From: Eleginops maclovinus
Lineage: Eukaryota; Chordata; Actinopteri; Perciformes; Eleginopidae
Assembly (NCBI RefSeq): GCF_036324505.1
Contig: NC_086351.1
Span: 5,140,001-5,204,000 of the forward strand
DNA length: 64,000 nt
Reading direction: 5' to 3'
Part shown: piece after piece, positions 39,366 to 51,739 of the stretch
Layout: each line of letters starts with the position of its first letter
Position numbering within the stretch: position 1 is the first letter of the stretch
The notes under the pieces: model-generated
The model's input: only the letters and a program-made list of their open reading frames with translations
What the model was told of the DNA's origin: nothing
The model's database searches: none
Made by a program: the position numbers and the translations under genes

Positions 39366-40060
39366 GAATGCAGTCCATTGACTGAGGAAGAAAGCAATCC
39401 ATCTAAGCTAATGGCATCTGTTTTCTTCCCAAAGTATGTTTTCCTGTGGTATCCCACAAGGAAGTTGCCTTGGACCATTGTCTTTTTGATAAATCCTCCA
39501 AATGATCCCTCCCTTTGCCATTTAAAATGCACATATTTTCGGGAATGACACAACCATCCCTGAGGATCAGTCAAACAATACATTTGTATTAAATAGGATT
39601 ATATGTACGACAGAGGTAGAAGCCTGAAAAGGGCAGTGCTCAAAGTAAAGAGGTTACGGAAATTAAACTATTGAGAGTTAACATAAAACAATCTTTAATG
39701 GGCAGCTCATTTTACAGAAATTACTGTAAGACTGATTAAAATGGATGCAATAGTTGGACAGAATAGGAGTTTTCCCCTTAAGACATTATTATGTTAATAT
39801 GTCACAATCTAATTGACAGTCACATTAATTATTGCAGTGCAGTATGGGGAAGTGCAGCTCAGAGAGAAATGAGTTGAATGCAGATGACATTAAACAAAGC
39901 ACAGCTAATATGTTATTAAGGTATGGGTTAGGAAAAGAGTCACTGAACAGCGTTAGACAGAGCTATAGGTGTCAAGGACAACCTGTTAGAGGACATAAAG
40001 TATAATATAAAAACGTATAATATGCTACCATAAACAAAAACTGAGTTAAAAAATGGAATA
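39366..40060 (+). mobile_element. LINE reverse-transcriptase relic
   Basis: The stretch 39,430-39,475 reads CGIPQGSCLGPLSF, the reverse-transcriptase block of non-LTR retrotransposons (GxPQGSxLGPLLF). A frame change follows, and a FLINPPNDPS-like remnant continues. At 39,805-39,890 LIDSHINYCSAVWGSAAQ matches the conserved downstream C-terminal region of the same ORF type (...PHLDYCSPVWGS...). Several stops and frameshifts make it dead. The AT-rich sequence to about 40,350 could be its 3' tail. Confidence 0.7.
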
Positions 40061-40359
40061 ATTCATACAATGTGTTTAATTATTCAATTCATAATATTAA
40101 GGCAGTTGGATTGTTGATTGCAATATCCTTTCAATAGTTTGGATCGGTTGATTATTGCTGTTGTATGTAAGCACATGTTAATGAATATGTGTATGTCATA
40201 TATGTCAACAATTATGTTTAGAATTGTATAAATGATTGTATGCTCAAATGTTTTCAATGGGGGCTTTGAAAGATGATCCAATAAGATAAAACAAACCAAG
40301 AAAAGGTACCATGTCCCAGTTTCTCTGCAGGGCTTTTTGCAAATAAGAACCAAAAAGCA

Positions 40360-41685
40360 ATGACTCCAAGTCGAGTCAACTCTTGGATCTTCCTTATTTG
40401 TAGTTTGTTAGAAGTTATATAGAGATTTACCCATTACAAATGTTCAAATGGCACTAAATAAGTGTGTAAGAACAGGGCACTCAAATGCATCAGTGGCAAA
40501 CAGTGACATACAAAAGCTGTATAAAAAAACAACATGTTAATTAAACCTCACATGGAGCAGGAACAAAAGTTGCTGGGAAGTTGCTTTAAAGTGGTACATT
40601 CCGACCACCCCCATCCAACCAAATCACTACTTTCACTCAAGCCTCACCCCCACTTGTGGCCTCAGGTCTGTGAGTGGCAGTTACCAAGTTTCTCCCCCTC
40701 CCTTCAAAAGTCCCTCTCCCACTTCTCCAGCACAGTTTGTTTGAGTCAAACCCTCCCCCGTTAGCCTTGACTCAGGCTTATTGCCTCCTCTCAGCTGCTC
40801 GGCCTAACAGAGACAGTTGATTGGTGGCTGAGGAGGAGAAGGAAGCCTTGGGAGTATTTATAGAGACTCTCTCATTTACCAGAACAATAACAACCCTCCC
40901 CCACACCAGGAGAGAGGCAGAGTGACTTTTGGTTTCACATCTCAAGTGTGCATATTAGGACACATGTCGTGTTGAATGAGGTGACTGTCCAGTCATGTTG
41001 ATGGTGAGCAGCAATTATAAAGAGAAGGCAAAAGTCTGGGTGAGGAGAAATATGGAGAGAACCAGCTTTTGTTTAAAAAAAACCCAGCAAATTTGCCATG
41101 GATATCATAATCATAGCCTTAGTGACCCCTTTTATTCTTTAATTTGATACATTTAAATCATTGGAAGTAGCAGAAGATAAGTCGTTTGCAGGATGTATAA
41201 TTCAATTTCACATAACGTGTCCCAAAACACAAACACAGTGAGTATCTATTGTAAGTACACAAATCCAATGATGCAAGTGAAACCAATTTATTTTAAGGAT
41301 GTGGCATCATTTTCTCAGTACTCAGCCATATGTCTGTACCAGTCATAAGGCTCTATACATTGCCAGTATTTACTGGCAGAGAAACTGCTGGGTGGATTAG
41401 TCAAGTAGCTAGGATTGATTCAGCTGGTTGATAGTGACAGAGATTAAAAATAAATTGGATGTTCAGTTCAGTCTCACCTTGTATTACCGTAACACATGTA
41501 GCTGCCCTTCGTTCTTTCCATGTAATCTCCTGTAGACACTCAATAAGTCATTCATTACGGTCTGCAGAGCCAAGAACAAGTTCCCATAAGTTAAAACAAA
41601 TGAGCAATTATATTGTGAACAACAAAAGACTCGGCATAAAGCATTGCAAGAAGTACTTATATTGCAATGTACATGTTTTATAAAA
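40360..41685. other. Non-coding, no gene recognised
   Basis: A C-rich stretch (40,600-40,900) contains CCTCCCCCAC-type words. No coding signal was seen. Confidence 0.4.
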
Positions 41686-41689
41686 AAGA

Positions 41690-41865
41690 TGGAGCACTTC
41701 CCAGAGGTTTCTTCCATAATTGCAAGGTTTCTTTGGGAGTTTTTCCCTGTGCATTGCAAGGGTCTGTGGACAGAAGGTGTCATACGCTGTACACACTTTA
41801 AAGTCCACTGAGACACATTTGCCATATTGGGCTGTATAAATACAATGTCATTGATTGATACATTG
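41690..41865 (+). repeat. LINE-tail-like interspersed repeat
   Basis: The order AGAGGTTTCTTCCATAATTG, TTTGGGAGTTTTTCCCTGTG, CACTGAGACACATTTG, GGGCTGTATAAATACAATG corresponds to the 3' tail of repeats widespread in teleosts (a ...GAGTTTTTCC...TGAGACAA...GGGCTATATAAATAAA... signature). I infer an L2-like LINE or a SINE sharing its tail. No ORF remains. Confidence 0.55.
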
Positions 41866-41869
41866 AGAT

Positions 41870-43833
41870 GGTCTAACAGGGACCCACCAGATTGTGTTTG
41901 TTGTCTAGCAGCCACATTGAAGAACTTGTTCCACCATTTTCTTGTTCTTTGTTTTTGTGTGTTAAGCATTAAAAGCATTATCTATGCCACCGTACAGAAC
42001 CAGGGATGAAGCTGGTAGTATATGACTCATTCTGCAGGCAGTTCCTCTGTGCAGAACATCAGACTTCCACTCCACTCCACTCCAGTGACTGCCTTTGCTC
42101 CAGGGGGGCTCCAAACACACTTCAAGAGCCTGGTAAGGAGCAATAAACATTGGCCTCCTCATCTCTACAGATTGTTGGTTACCTTGAAGTCTGGCGTACA
42201 GAGCCTGGAAGCTGGATTTTTTTGTGATCTTAATGGTAACTTCTTAACTGCTAGAAGGTTGCTGGAGTACCGCCGCCTCAGTCGATTGGAATTAAATGGA
42301 GTGGCTAGGCAGATGATGCACAGACAGATTAGACTGAGTTGTACACAGTCTGACAAAGCAGATATTAGCTAAGTTGTTGTCTGCTCTCAGTATATAAGAG
42401 AGATGTGGAGCTCATGCAAGGTTGGATAGCCCGAAAAGCACAAATATATGTGCTGTTTATCCAGTATTTTTTCGATAATTTAGACCGAGTTTGGAGCACG
42501 AAATCAGCATGAAATTGACCTATCATGCAACTGCAGCATTTTTATTGCATTTTTTTACAGCCTGGCACAGGGGCGTGTCCAAGCTGGCAAAGGAAGCAAC
42601 ACTTCCAGCCTTTTGCTCCTATAAACACAGTCGCATGAACCCTGTCTTGCTCTTTATCCCTGGAATAAAAAGAAAACACATTCACACAAAAGTCAATGAA
42701 TGGCTCAAGGCAAGGTGTGTGAAGGAAAACCATAGACCACAGCTACAGATGTGAAACATAACATAAAGAAAGAAACCCTTTAAGGGATAAGACTGCAGTA
42801 TTCTCCATCTAATTACAACAATGCAAGCCTGTTCAATGGATATATAATTACAAAATGCATATATTCCACTACAATCCTGGCTGATTGCAATTTCATGCAA
42901 ATATCTTGGGTTTTAAACAGTCGCAGTGATGTGATTGTTGAGCTCCAGAAGGTTTGGGCGCATTGTTGCTCCGCTCCCTAATGCAAATGACACCATTAGT
43001 AGCTTTTGGCCCTGGGATAAAAATAAAGTCTGCTTTGATGCATTTTAAAATGCTTGTTTGTCTTATTGTCTCAGATTGCAGAAACCTTGCAAAGACAACA
43101 TGCCCGACTAAAAGAGTGCTCATCAGAAACTTATGTTGATTACCTGTTTTCTTTGGACTTTCAGGCAGGGTGTGTTTTTTTTTCGTGCTCACACCTAGGA
43201 GTGGCTCATTAGCACTAGATTAAAGTGGCTGGACAATGTCAAACAATGACATACGCCTGCCAGTGGTTGCTCATTTATAGTTGAATTCCCAGGACAATGG
43301 ATTGGCTTGCTCTCCCAAAGTGGTTCCATTCATTTGCAATTGCAGGCAAGAGGTTGTTGTTCTAAAGTGGGCAATCAAGGGACGTGTGCATCTGCAGAGT
43401 AGAGATACACACACACAGAAACATGCCTGCTTCCACAGTCAATGCACGTAAACGGGACGAACACACATCCATGCACAGCAGTAGTTACACTACTGCTGCA
43501 GCCTCTGTGGCCTAGAATAGCACACAGGCCACATTCCTCTGCCCTCCCTCCACCGCCTCTCTGGGGCGAACACTCAGCAGACCGGTGGGTCACATGGACC
43601 AACAATGATCTCGGAGATGAAGTGTACATTCACATACCAGGGCAACACTCGCTTGCTACACAGGCCAAATAGATAAGTAGGTGCAGACAAGTTGGAAACA
43701 TGGATTTCTACACTAATGTTATGCTATCTGACACTCAAACACACACACACACTGGCAGATATGAGCAAGCATTTCGACCTATCTATCTATTTGTCTATCT
43801 ATCTATTTGTCTATCTATCTATCTATCTATCTG

Positions 43834-43897
<64 letters not shown>

Positions 43898-44020
43898 AAA
43901 TTAATAAAAAGTTAATTACTGCCCTTGTATTAACATTATTCAACCACGGTAGCAGCAGATACTTCTGAAGACAAACAAGATGTCCAAATATTCTTTCAAA
44001 AAGAAACAGTGGGGAGGAGG
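41870..44020. other. Non-coding, no gene recognised
   Basis: This is distal upstream sequence of cited4. It contains a tetranucleotide array (listed) and no recognisable gene. Confidence 0.4.
43779..43897. repeat. (ATCT)n microsatellite
   Basis: A tetranucleotide array of about 119 bases with three GTCT interruptions in its first half. It lies about 400 bp upstream of the cited4 core promoter. Confidence 0.96.
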
Positions 44021-44309
44021 GTATTTAAATTGGCTACTGTGTCACAGTTCTCCAACAGCCCCTTTTTTTCTACGCCCATGCACAATTCTATTAAGTAGGG
44101 GCCAATAGGAACAAAGAAGAGGCAGGACCGAGGCTCCACCTCTCCCCGACTGCCTTCCTCTGAGCTTTTTAGATGTACATAATCCCTGAGTTGACCCAGA
44201 AAATAGGCAGTCGTTTCAAGATCTGATGCGGCAGTCTTTGTGCACACCGTCCCCGCTTGAGCATGAAGCGTAACCCTGTGGAATATATACTGTAATTCAG
44301 AGGAGAAGA
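44021..44309 (+). promoter_or_regulatory. cited4 core promoter
   Basis: A TATATA box lies at 44,284-44,289 and a CCAAT box (GCCAAT, 44,101-44,106) about 200 bases upstream of the expected start. AACAAAG (44,110-44,116) is SOX-like. Transcription is inferred to begin about 25-30 bases after the TATA box, near 44,312. This is deduced from motifs, not measured. Confidence 0.55.
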
Positions 44310-44377
44310 GGAACACAGTTTAAGAAGACGGAGCCGAAGCAAAGTCGCGTAACTTTGTGAAAACGTAGCCGACACGG
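44310..44377 (+). other. cited4 non-coding exon 1
   Basis: The sequence ends GACACGG followed by GTAAGTGA, a near-consensus donor, 68 bases after the inferred start. It contains no ATG in frame with the CDS. The intron (44,378-45,249) ends CTGCTCATAG, ten bases before the start codon. A 5'-UTR intron ahead of a single coding exon fits the CITED family. Confidence 0.6.
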
Positions 44378-45258
44378 GTAAGTGATTTTTATCGGATGTA
44401 TTTGTAGGAGAATTGGGGTTTTGGTCTGTGGTGGTCTCCGCGGCTGCTGCTGCTCCATTGTTTGCATTGCCTTGTTTTAAATTCGCGACTAAACAGATGC
44501 ATAGTGTTAAGCTACAGGGAACATGACTATTGAATACAACAATTCAAACCAATCGGTAGGAAGTAATCGTGAAAAAACCGAAGCCTTTGTTGGATTTGGT
44601 GCCTTGTTAGAAATGTGGTGATTCAGCTGTTGGGGAGATGTTGCATGATGTCAGTGTTCTTTGTTGCAACCTTACGTGCGTAAAATGTAACAGATTTTTC
44701 CGCCTCAGCTGACATGCAACATAGATTAGGTTTTAAGCAATGCATTTCGCGATGCACGTATTTTCCTCCGTTTTGTCGATCCCGTCGTGCATGAATTATC
44801 GGTATGGAAAAATGCACCCAAACAATGTATGTTAACCTGTTATTCCGACCTGGGCGTTCATTCCTTGGCACAAAGACGCGAGGTTTCTAGGAAGACTAAA
44901 CCAACGAGTAATGTTCTCTGTAACCAATTGGCACAACAATCATGCATATTTTTCCCGGAAGCGTTTAGGGGGACTTGTGACATTGCAAGGAAAATGTTAG
45001 CGTTTTCAATGAAGACGAATTATGTGGTCACTAGGAGGAAGTGAACATGAAATTGGTTTGACCCACAGCAATGTAACATTTCCTGCACATCTCAAATATG
45101 GTAGCCTACCATTAATACTATTAACGTATGTGCTAGTGTTCAATACTGGTTCACATGGTCAGCTGCTAATGCTTCATCATTCATGATCCAGTAGCCCTTT
45201 TCGTGCTTCAGAACATCTTCCACTAACAGCTTTTCCTCTCTGCTCATAGACAGGAGGC

Positions 45259-45681
45259 ATGGCAGACCATCTGATGATGCCCATGAACCACAACTCAGCG
45301 GGTGCCAGTATCCACGGTTACAGAATGGGCATGAATGGCGGCCTGCAGGCAGGTCACCAGCAGCATGCCAACCAGCAGGGCATGCGGGCGATGCCCAATG
45401 GCCAGATGATGCACTACGGCGGCGCCCAGGCCAACATGGAGACGGCCATGAGGCAGCGGCAGGGCATGGTGGCTGGACCCATGAACGGACAGCTGAACGG
45501 GGCCCAGATGGGTCACCACCAGATGACCTCTGGTAACATGATGTACAATGGTCAACCCCAGCAACAGCAGCATCACCCTCAACAGCAGCATCACATGCAT
45601 CCACAGCAGCATCCACAGCAGCAGCAACAGCACCCACAGCAGCAGCATCCGCAACAGCACCAGCAACAGGCCCCGCACCCA

Positions 45682-45712
<31 letters not shown>

Positions 45713-46101
45713 CACAGCAGCAGCACCCACAACAGCAACAACAGTTCATGAATGGAGGGTTAACGTCTCAGCAACTCATGGCCAGCATGCAGCTGCAAAA
45801 ACTAAACACCCAGTACCACGGGCACCCACTGGGGCCTATGGGTGGGAACCACATGGGGGCTACGACCCAGTACCGCATGAACCCGGCCCAGCTGGCTAAC
45901 ATGCAGCACATGGCCGGGCCAGCTTTGGTCCTGAACGGCATGGACGCAGATATGATCGACGAGGAGGTTCTGACCTCGCTGGTCATGGAGCTGGGCTTGG
46001 ATCGGGTCCAAGAGCTGCCAGAACTATTCCTTGGCCAGAATGAGTTTGACTTTATTTCAGACTTTGTCAGCAAACAGCAGCCCAGCACCGTCAGTTGCTG
46101 A
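45259..46101 (+). CDS. cited4: Cbp/p300-interacting transactivator 4 (CITED4)
   Basis: A nuclear transcriptional co-regulator. By family knowledge it binds the TAZ1 (CH1) domain of CBP/p300, co-activates TFAP2 factors and can compete with HIF-1alpha. The 280-residue protein starts [11 protein letters not shown], the conserved CITED N-terminus. Residues 1-98 are Met/Gly/Asn/Gln-rich. Residues 99-162 are a Gln/His/Pro tract. Residues 176-186 ([11 protein letters not shown]) are the CITED motif shared with CITED2. Residues 227-275 are the acidic p300-binding region, with [18 protein letters not shown] (253-256) and NEFDF. The end is STVSC. The MDADMIDEE and ELFLGQ details favour CITED4 over CITED2. 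The whole CDS is in one exon. It is longer than mammalian CITED4 (about 184 aa) because of the Gln/His region. I cannot say whether it is the a or b paralogue. Confidence 0.93.
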
Positions 46102-47005
46102 GAGGAACTGATTAACGAAGGAGCACATATGGAGAAAGAAGATTGAGAGTTGCCCAGGATGGATGCAGAGTGCTCATCACTTTTTATTTAGTGAACACCT
46201 CCCTGTACAACCAAGCCCAGTTGGGTCACAGGGTGCACAGAAGAGAACTCTGGATATCCACAGGGAACACACAGTGCTCGAGTCTCACATGTGCGAGTGG
46301 CCAGAGGGCGGTTGGCTGCAGACAGAGCTCCACCTCTCCCATTTCCTGGACATGAATGTAACAAAGAAATGCTGAAATTCTTTAAAGCCACTCTGAACAA
46401 TGCTATGACACTGTGTAGCCTCCTAGCCTGGACTCCAAGACAGTTTAACAGTAAAAGGGTGTATTTATTTATTCCTGTCTGAGAAAACTGATATAAAGAA
46501 CAAGCTCCAGTCTCCAGTTTGGGAACCAAGTGGTTTAAATATTTTTTTTTCTTTCTGAGAGTTGGATGGGGGAGAACATTTAAATGAAGTTCTCAGCTCA
46601 TGTTTTTCTTCCCATTCTATTTGGCATAGTATTTAAATGAGCTCAGATGGCAAGGTCATCTAAAAAATAGCTTTTTTTTTAATCATAAGTCAGACACAAT
46701 GGAAGTACAATGCTAACTCATTTGAATGGGAGCCTCATCCTGATTTTAAAAATGGTTCACTTTTGGTTAAGTGCTGCCTTTTTTAGATGTGATGTTCTCG
46801 ATGAAATCTACTGCTTTTACTGTATGAAGCTGTATAACTCCAACATGTCCACACTGTTGTGTTCTATTGGAGATGTAGAACCGCCTTAATCGCGCAGATT
46901 CTTATTTATTGGTTGTTTATATTGTCCCCTTTTTTGTGGTCAAGATTGGGGGGATGGTCTCTGTGAAGGGGGTTTGAGGATCAATAAAGATGGCCTGGAT
47001 AGAAA
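46102..47005 (+). other. cited4 3' UTR and polyadenylation signal
   Basis: AATAAA at 46,983-46,988 (TCAATAAAGATGG) is the first clear signal after the stop, giving a 3' UTR of about 0.9 kb. The UTR carries AU-rich words, GTATTTATTTATTCC (46,461-46,475) and CTTATTTATTGG (about 46,901). These are typical of short-lived regulatory mRNAs. Confidence 0.65.
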
Positions 47006-47009
47006 TGTG

Positions 47010-50000
47010 GCCTGCTTTTCCATTCATTGCACAGTTCTTCCCCGGGGCAGTGGAGCGCTAGCTAAGTGCTTAAGTTAACCTGCGGGTGAAGGGGAAACCT
47101 CCGTTTCTTTCCAGTCTAGGGAAATGTTTATACAGCTACAATGTTAATGCTTTTTGATATATATCTACTCCACTTCTCCCGGTGTTCCAATATCTTTTCC
47201 CTAACTTGCTATTTCCACTGCTAATCAGGCTAGTAATGTCACTGATAGGAACATGAGTGACACACAGTGATAATGACTGCCGGTCAGCAAGCTCTAATAT
47301 GTCATCTGATATGGCATCCTAGGTAGAAACAGTCAAATATGTTTACAACATTTTATCCTGCCGCTTATCTAAGCAAATGCCATGCGCTGACATTAGCCGG
47401 TTTAAAGGCAAGATACTCATTCAAAGGTTGGCTCTCAAAAGCAGGATTTGAACAACACTGGTTTCTCTACAGCTCCACAAACATTTGTTTCTTTTTCTGT
47501 GTAAAGAGTAATGTGTGTGTGGATGGGGGAGGACAAAATGACCAAAGAATGCTTACCTTGATTGGGGTTTAACTGACTTAAAGCTTGTAAGCCCTGACTC
47601 AAAGACAGTGCTGCTTTCCCCCTACTCCCCCAGTGAATAGTCAGAGAAACTGACTATTGGCTTTAAATAATAATACTGTAATCCAAATTCAGAAGCCTCT
47701 CAATTCTTAGCTACAGCGATTTGAAGGCGAAAAAAAACAATTTTGCTCATATAATTGCATTCATTATGAAATGAGGGTAAAGAGATTCTCTGTGGTGGAT
47801 GACTTTGTTGGATTGTTTTGTGCCTGCGGGCTATGAAAACGCTTGATTGAGGTCATGTTGGGAATGTCATCACCGTGTCTAGCTTTTCACATAGTCAACA
47901 AAGGCATCTTTAGCGAGTACGGAGGGGAAAATGAGAGCACGACTAGAAATAGGAACTACTGATTGCTCAATTTTTCGAGTAGACCCTGCCCTTAAAGCTG
48001 CCGCAACTCTTCATTTATCCAATTGTGAGATGTGCGCAATTTGAAACACGGCATGATGGATGATCCAAACTGAAATACCCTGGCCTGAATGTGGGCTTGT
48101 TTCAAGTAACTAGCTTAAGGGTGTGTGTGTGGATTTTCTTGGCTTTGCACTGTCAAGAGAATGGCTCATAAGTAGGCCAACAGCCTTGGCACACTGCTTA
48201 GTAACGGTTGCAGGTCCAGCGCCCAGTGCCAATCTGGTGAGATGGTCTTCTGGTGTGTGGCACATGGGGCATGTTGGCACATGGTCAGAACTCTGTCGCC
48301 TCATATATCTCATAATTGTACGCTGCAATGTGAGCTCCTTGTTTAGCCCCAATTAAATGCAGAGGTTTTGTTTTCTTGATTGTGACTCCATAGACAAATA
48401 GTTAACTACTCTAAACAGCCCTGTTTGCTCTCCCAATCCCTTGTTATGACTGCCGCCCGCCTCTCAGAGGCCAGTCTAGACGCATGCTAAGCAGGGTGGG
48501 ACACTCAGAGACGTTTACAGTTACTTTTGCTCTTCTTACTCTCTTGTTTTTCAGCCCACCCACATCAACTGCTCAATGCAACACTGTCTTCCTGTGGCAG
48601 CTTGCCGGTTTCTCAATATAAGTCAGAGACCAAAAGCCACATTTTGAGACGGCGGAGTGAAAGAGACAAGAAACATGAGAGAAAGTGTTAGGATCTCCTT
48701 GGTTTATGATTAGAAATTAGGTGGAGGGTTTTTCCCACAAAACTTTTATGATTCCATTTAAAACCCCTCAATAAAACATCAAGCGAGGTATGCTAAATGC
48801 ATTCCAGGTAACATTCCTCTTTACTGCCACATATCTGAACTGTAGTAGTCGATGCATCGAGAGCTGTCTAGTTGTTTTTGGTTCATGTGTGATGCCTGAG
48901 CTAGCGGTAATCTCCGGCGCTAGCACCAGTGATGGATAGATGGTCATTTGCTGTTGTCACGCATGGCCAGGTCTTCAAATGCACACACACAACATCAGCA
49001 AACAACCTGATCAAACAGGGTAACACGGATACTTCGATATCAGTGTGGAGTCAGAGATAAAGGATTTATGTCTGGTCATTGTGATCCTTACACCTATACC
49101 ACTATGTAGGTAGATTATGGTGAATTCATCATGGTGAGAAAATCCCATGAGAACATCTGGAAAATACTACTTACTAAAGATGTACTCATAATGTGTCATT
49201 TTGAAACAGTATTATTAAACTGAATTTTGTTCTCCAATTGAGGGCTATTTCTGAGATGCAAAAAAAAAAGCCCCAAGGGTGAATAACTGTAAAGAGTGAC
49301 CTGAAAGTGAGAAGAAAACTCGAGTTTCCCAGATGACTTATCTCTTTACAACAAGGAGCATGTTTCCATCTCTGTGTGTGAAAATTGTGTGAGGAAGGTA
49401 CACGTTTGAACTCGTCTGCTTTAACAAGAGAGTTTGGAGGTTTTTGGCACGTTTTGTGGTAACCTTGTGAATGTTTGTATGTGTGTAGTGGTGTATGAGT
49501 ATATGTGTGCTGGCAGGGGGCAAATAAACAGCAGATCCCTCGGGGCAGAGTTCCTCCAGTGGACATGTTGCTCATTGCCGAACTTCCTGATTTTCTCGCT
49601 GAACAGTCACCTTGTTTCTCCATCTGACATGAAGTCATAGTGGACCCCGCTGTTCCCTCCCTTTGCTTCATCCTCCCATCATAAAAGCACAATCATATAA
49701 CAGGTATTTGAAGGCGACAAGCTTGGAAGACATCAGTTGTTGCACTGTGTGATTCTGCTCCGGGGCTTTAGAGTAAAGCTCAGCAGCTTCTAAGCAACTT
49801 TCCTCCTTTTGACACAAGGGAAGAACAATATAAACCCAACACCCTCTTTCTCACAGCAGTGCAGTTTAGCAGCGACTCAGTTACTTGTTTAGTTTTCCAT
49901 ATGAATCCTGCTGAGGAGGCCTTCACATGCAGCCGTGTACCTTGTGAAGGCAGCCTCCAGAGGTGAGTTGCTGATTTTGGCATGTCGGGGCAGGTGACAC

Positions 50001-51625
50001 ACAGGTTGCCTAGTGACTGGCAGCTCCTCCTACGGCCCCCCTCCCCAAATCTGGGGTTGAATGGTTTGCCAGTGCTTTGAAGTCGAAGGAGGGGGTGTAA
50101 ATAATTTATTTTACTGCACACAGCTGACACTTCTCTGTCGAGCCGGCTCAAACACATCGAGGTGTCCCAACAATGTCTAACGCTGGTAAATATTTAAGGG
50201 TTGTGTGATTTGAACAGTGGAGCCAAACTGTGCAGGGCTGCAGTTTTGCAACAGTGGCACAAAGTCAACCTTTGTGTCAGCACAAACCCAGGAGAGCTGA
50301 ACTTGTAACGCAAACCTTTTCTTATATAATTTGTTAGGATTAGCAGATGGAATGGGTTTATCATGCAATTTAAACTGAATCAGCCATAGAAATTAGATAA
50401 AATGACCTCTCAGTTTTAGGAGATAACAGCAAAACGTTGGCAATATAATTAAATCCAAAAGCAAATATTAACCATTTGAAGCTTGACAGGGTGTCAGCAA
50501 GGTATCTTTGCCATGACACTTTATAACATTGAAAATGAAGACCTTCACAAAGGTATTTCTTGTTGCAAGGTCTGTTCAGAAGTTTACGTTATTGCGTTCA
50601 CCTCTTGAGCTGAACATTTTATTTGACTTGGCCTCGTTTATTGTGAGCAGGGATATACTGTGGGGAGGGTTACAGGTTTGAAGGTTGGAATAATGGGAAA
50701 CAGTATTAGCACAGACCATGTTCAGTACACAGTGTCTTTGTGAGCGGGGTTTTAAGCCTGCGTGCTAATCTGGTGACAGTGGCAAGCACATGCTACCAAA
50801 GACAGAGTAACAGGCTATAGGCTGGGGGTGGAATTAATACAAGAGAGCAGTTCTTGTGAAGCTTTGTGTTATCCTGCAGCCAGGGAAATCTCCATTATAT
50901 TCCAATATCAATGTCTTAATGCCAAAGAAAATCACATGCATGTTATATTTATCTGTGTATTTAGTTTTTATGTGTTTGATCCGAGCATATTTTCTGCACT
51001 TTGCACTGGTGGATGGATAATACTCATGCTGTCGTGTAACCAACATTTTACTGGTAGGAAAATCCTGACATTATCCGGCCCACACCATCTGTAGGCATGA
51101 TGCTGACTGGGTGAGCGTGGTAGGGTGAGGGCTGTCAAGACAACCGTCTTAGCAGATATTATCTCCCAGTCAAAAGTCTCTGGAGGCAATCAAACGAAGC
51201 AGGTCAGCTGCCTCATTTATACAGGGTAATGAAATGAACATTTCTAAAAATATGTAGCTCCAGACATCGTTGTCAGTGTCATGAAGATATAATAAATTAT
51301 TTTGTGTTTAAAGGGGGCTTTCCCTGAGATGTTAGGCTTCCTCTGAGGTGTGATTTTCCTTTTCAAATCCTCATTATTTGGTGACAGTTGGATCATATCC
51401 AGAGTAACAGTGTGGTCCTCACAATACTGCACAATCATGATCCAAAAAACAACACGACAAAGACATTTAGGGACATCATGTTGTGACTGAAGCCTGCAGG
51501 ACCCTCACCCCAAGACAACTGAACTGTCAGCCCAATGGCATGCTGGGTATTCTGGTGAGATCAGGAGATAAAGTGGTTCTGATTTTTTCTTAAACTGTGC
51601 CCAAGCTTGCCTGCCGAGCGCAACA
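47010..51625. other. Intergenic, cited4 to scmh1
   Basis: No gene was recognised. An acceptor-like TTGTTTTTCAG at 48,544-48,554 opens a short frame that soon stops. No ctps1 or slfnl1 exon, which lie between these genes in human as I recall, was seen. Confidence 0.45.
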
Positions 51626-51628
51626 TGC

Positions 51629-51734
51629 CAGGCTTTTTCCGCAGAAAGCGCGGCATTTCCCTGCATAACATGACAGCTTCAGGTGTCGCGCTGTGGCATG
51701 GAATGACCTTATTTTCTGCGGAAATCAATACCTG
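51629..51734. other. Imperfect long hairpin
   Basis: TTTCCGCAGAAA (51,636-51,647) and TTTCTGCGGAAA (51,713-51,724) are exact reverse complements. Pairing continues inwards with bulges to GACA/TGTC around an 8-base loop (GCTTCAGG), and outwards to CAGG/CCTG. Almost the whole 106 bases can fold on themselves. No target duplication or coding sequence was seen. Confidence 0.6.
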
Positions 51735-51739
51735 AAAAA

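Noticed and set aside
45140..45741. Long - strand ORFs (Ala-rich 196 aa, Leu-rich 148 aa) opposite cited4
   Set aside because: They are antisense shadows of the Gln/His tract; the repeats keep other frames open.
48548..48660. Possible exon after a good acceptor (TTGTTTTTCAG)
   Set aside because: The frame stops after about 30 codons, no good donor follows and no partner exon was found.
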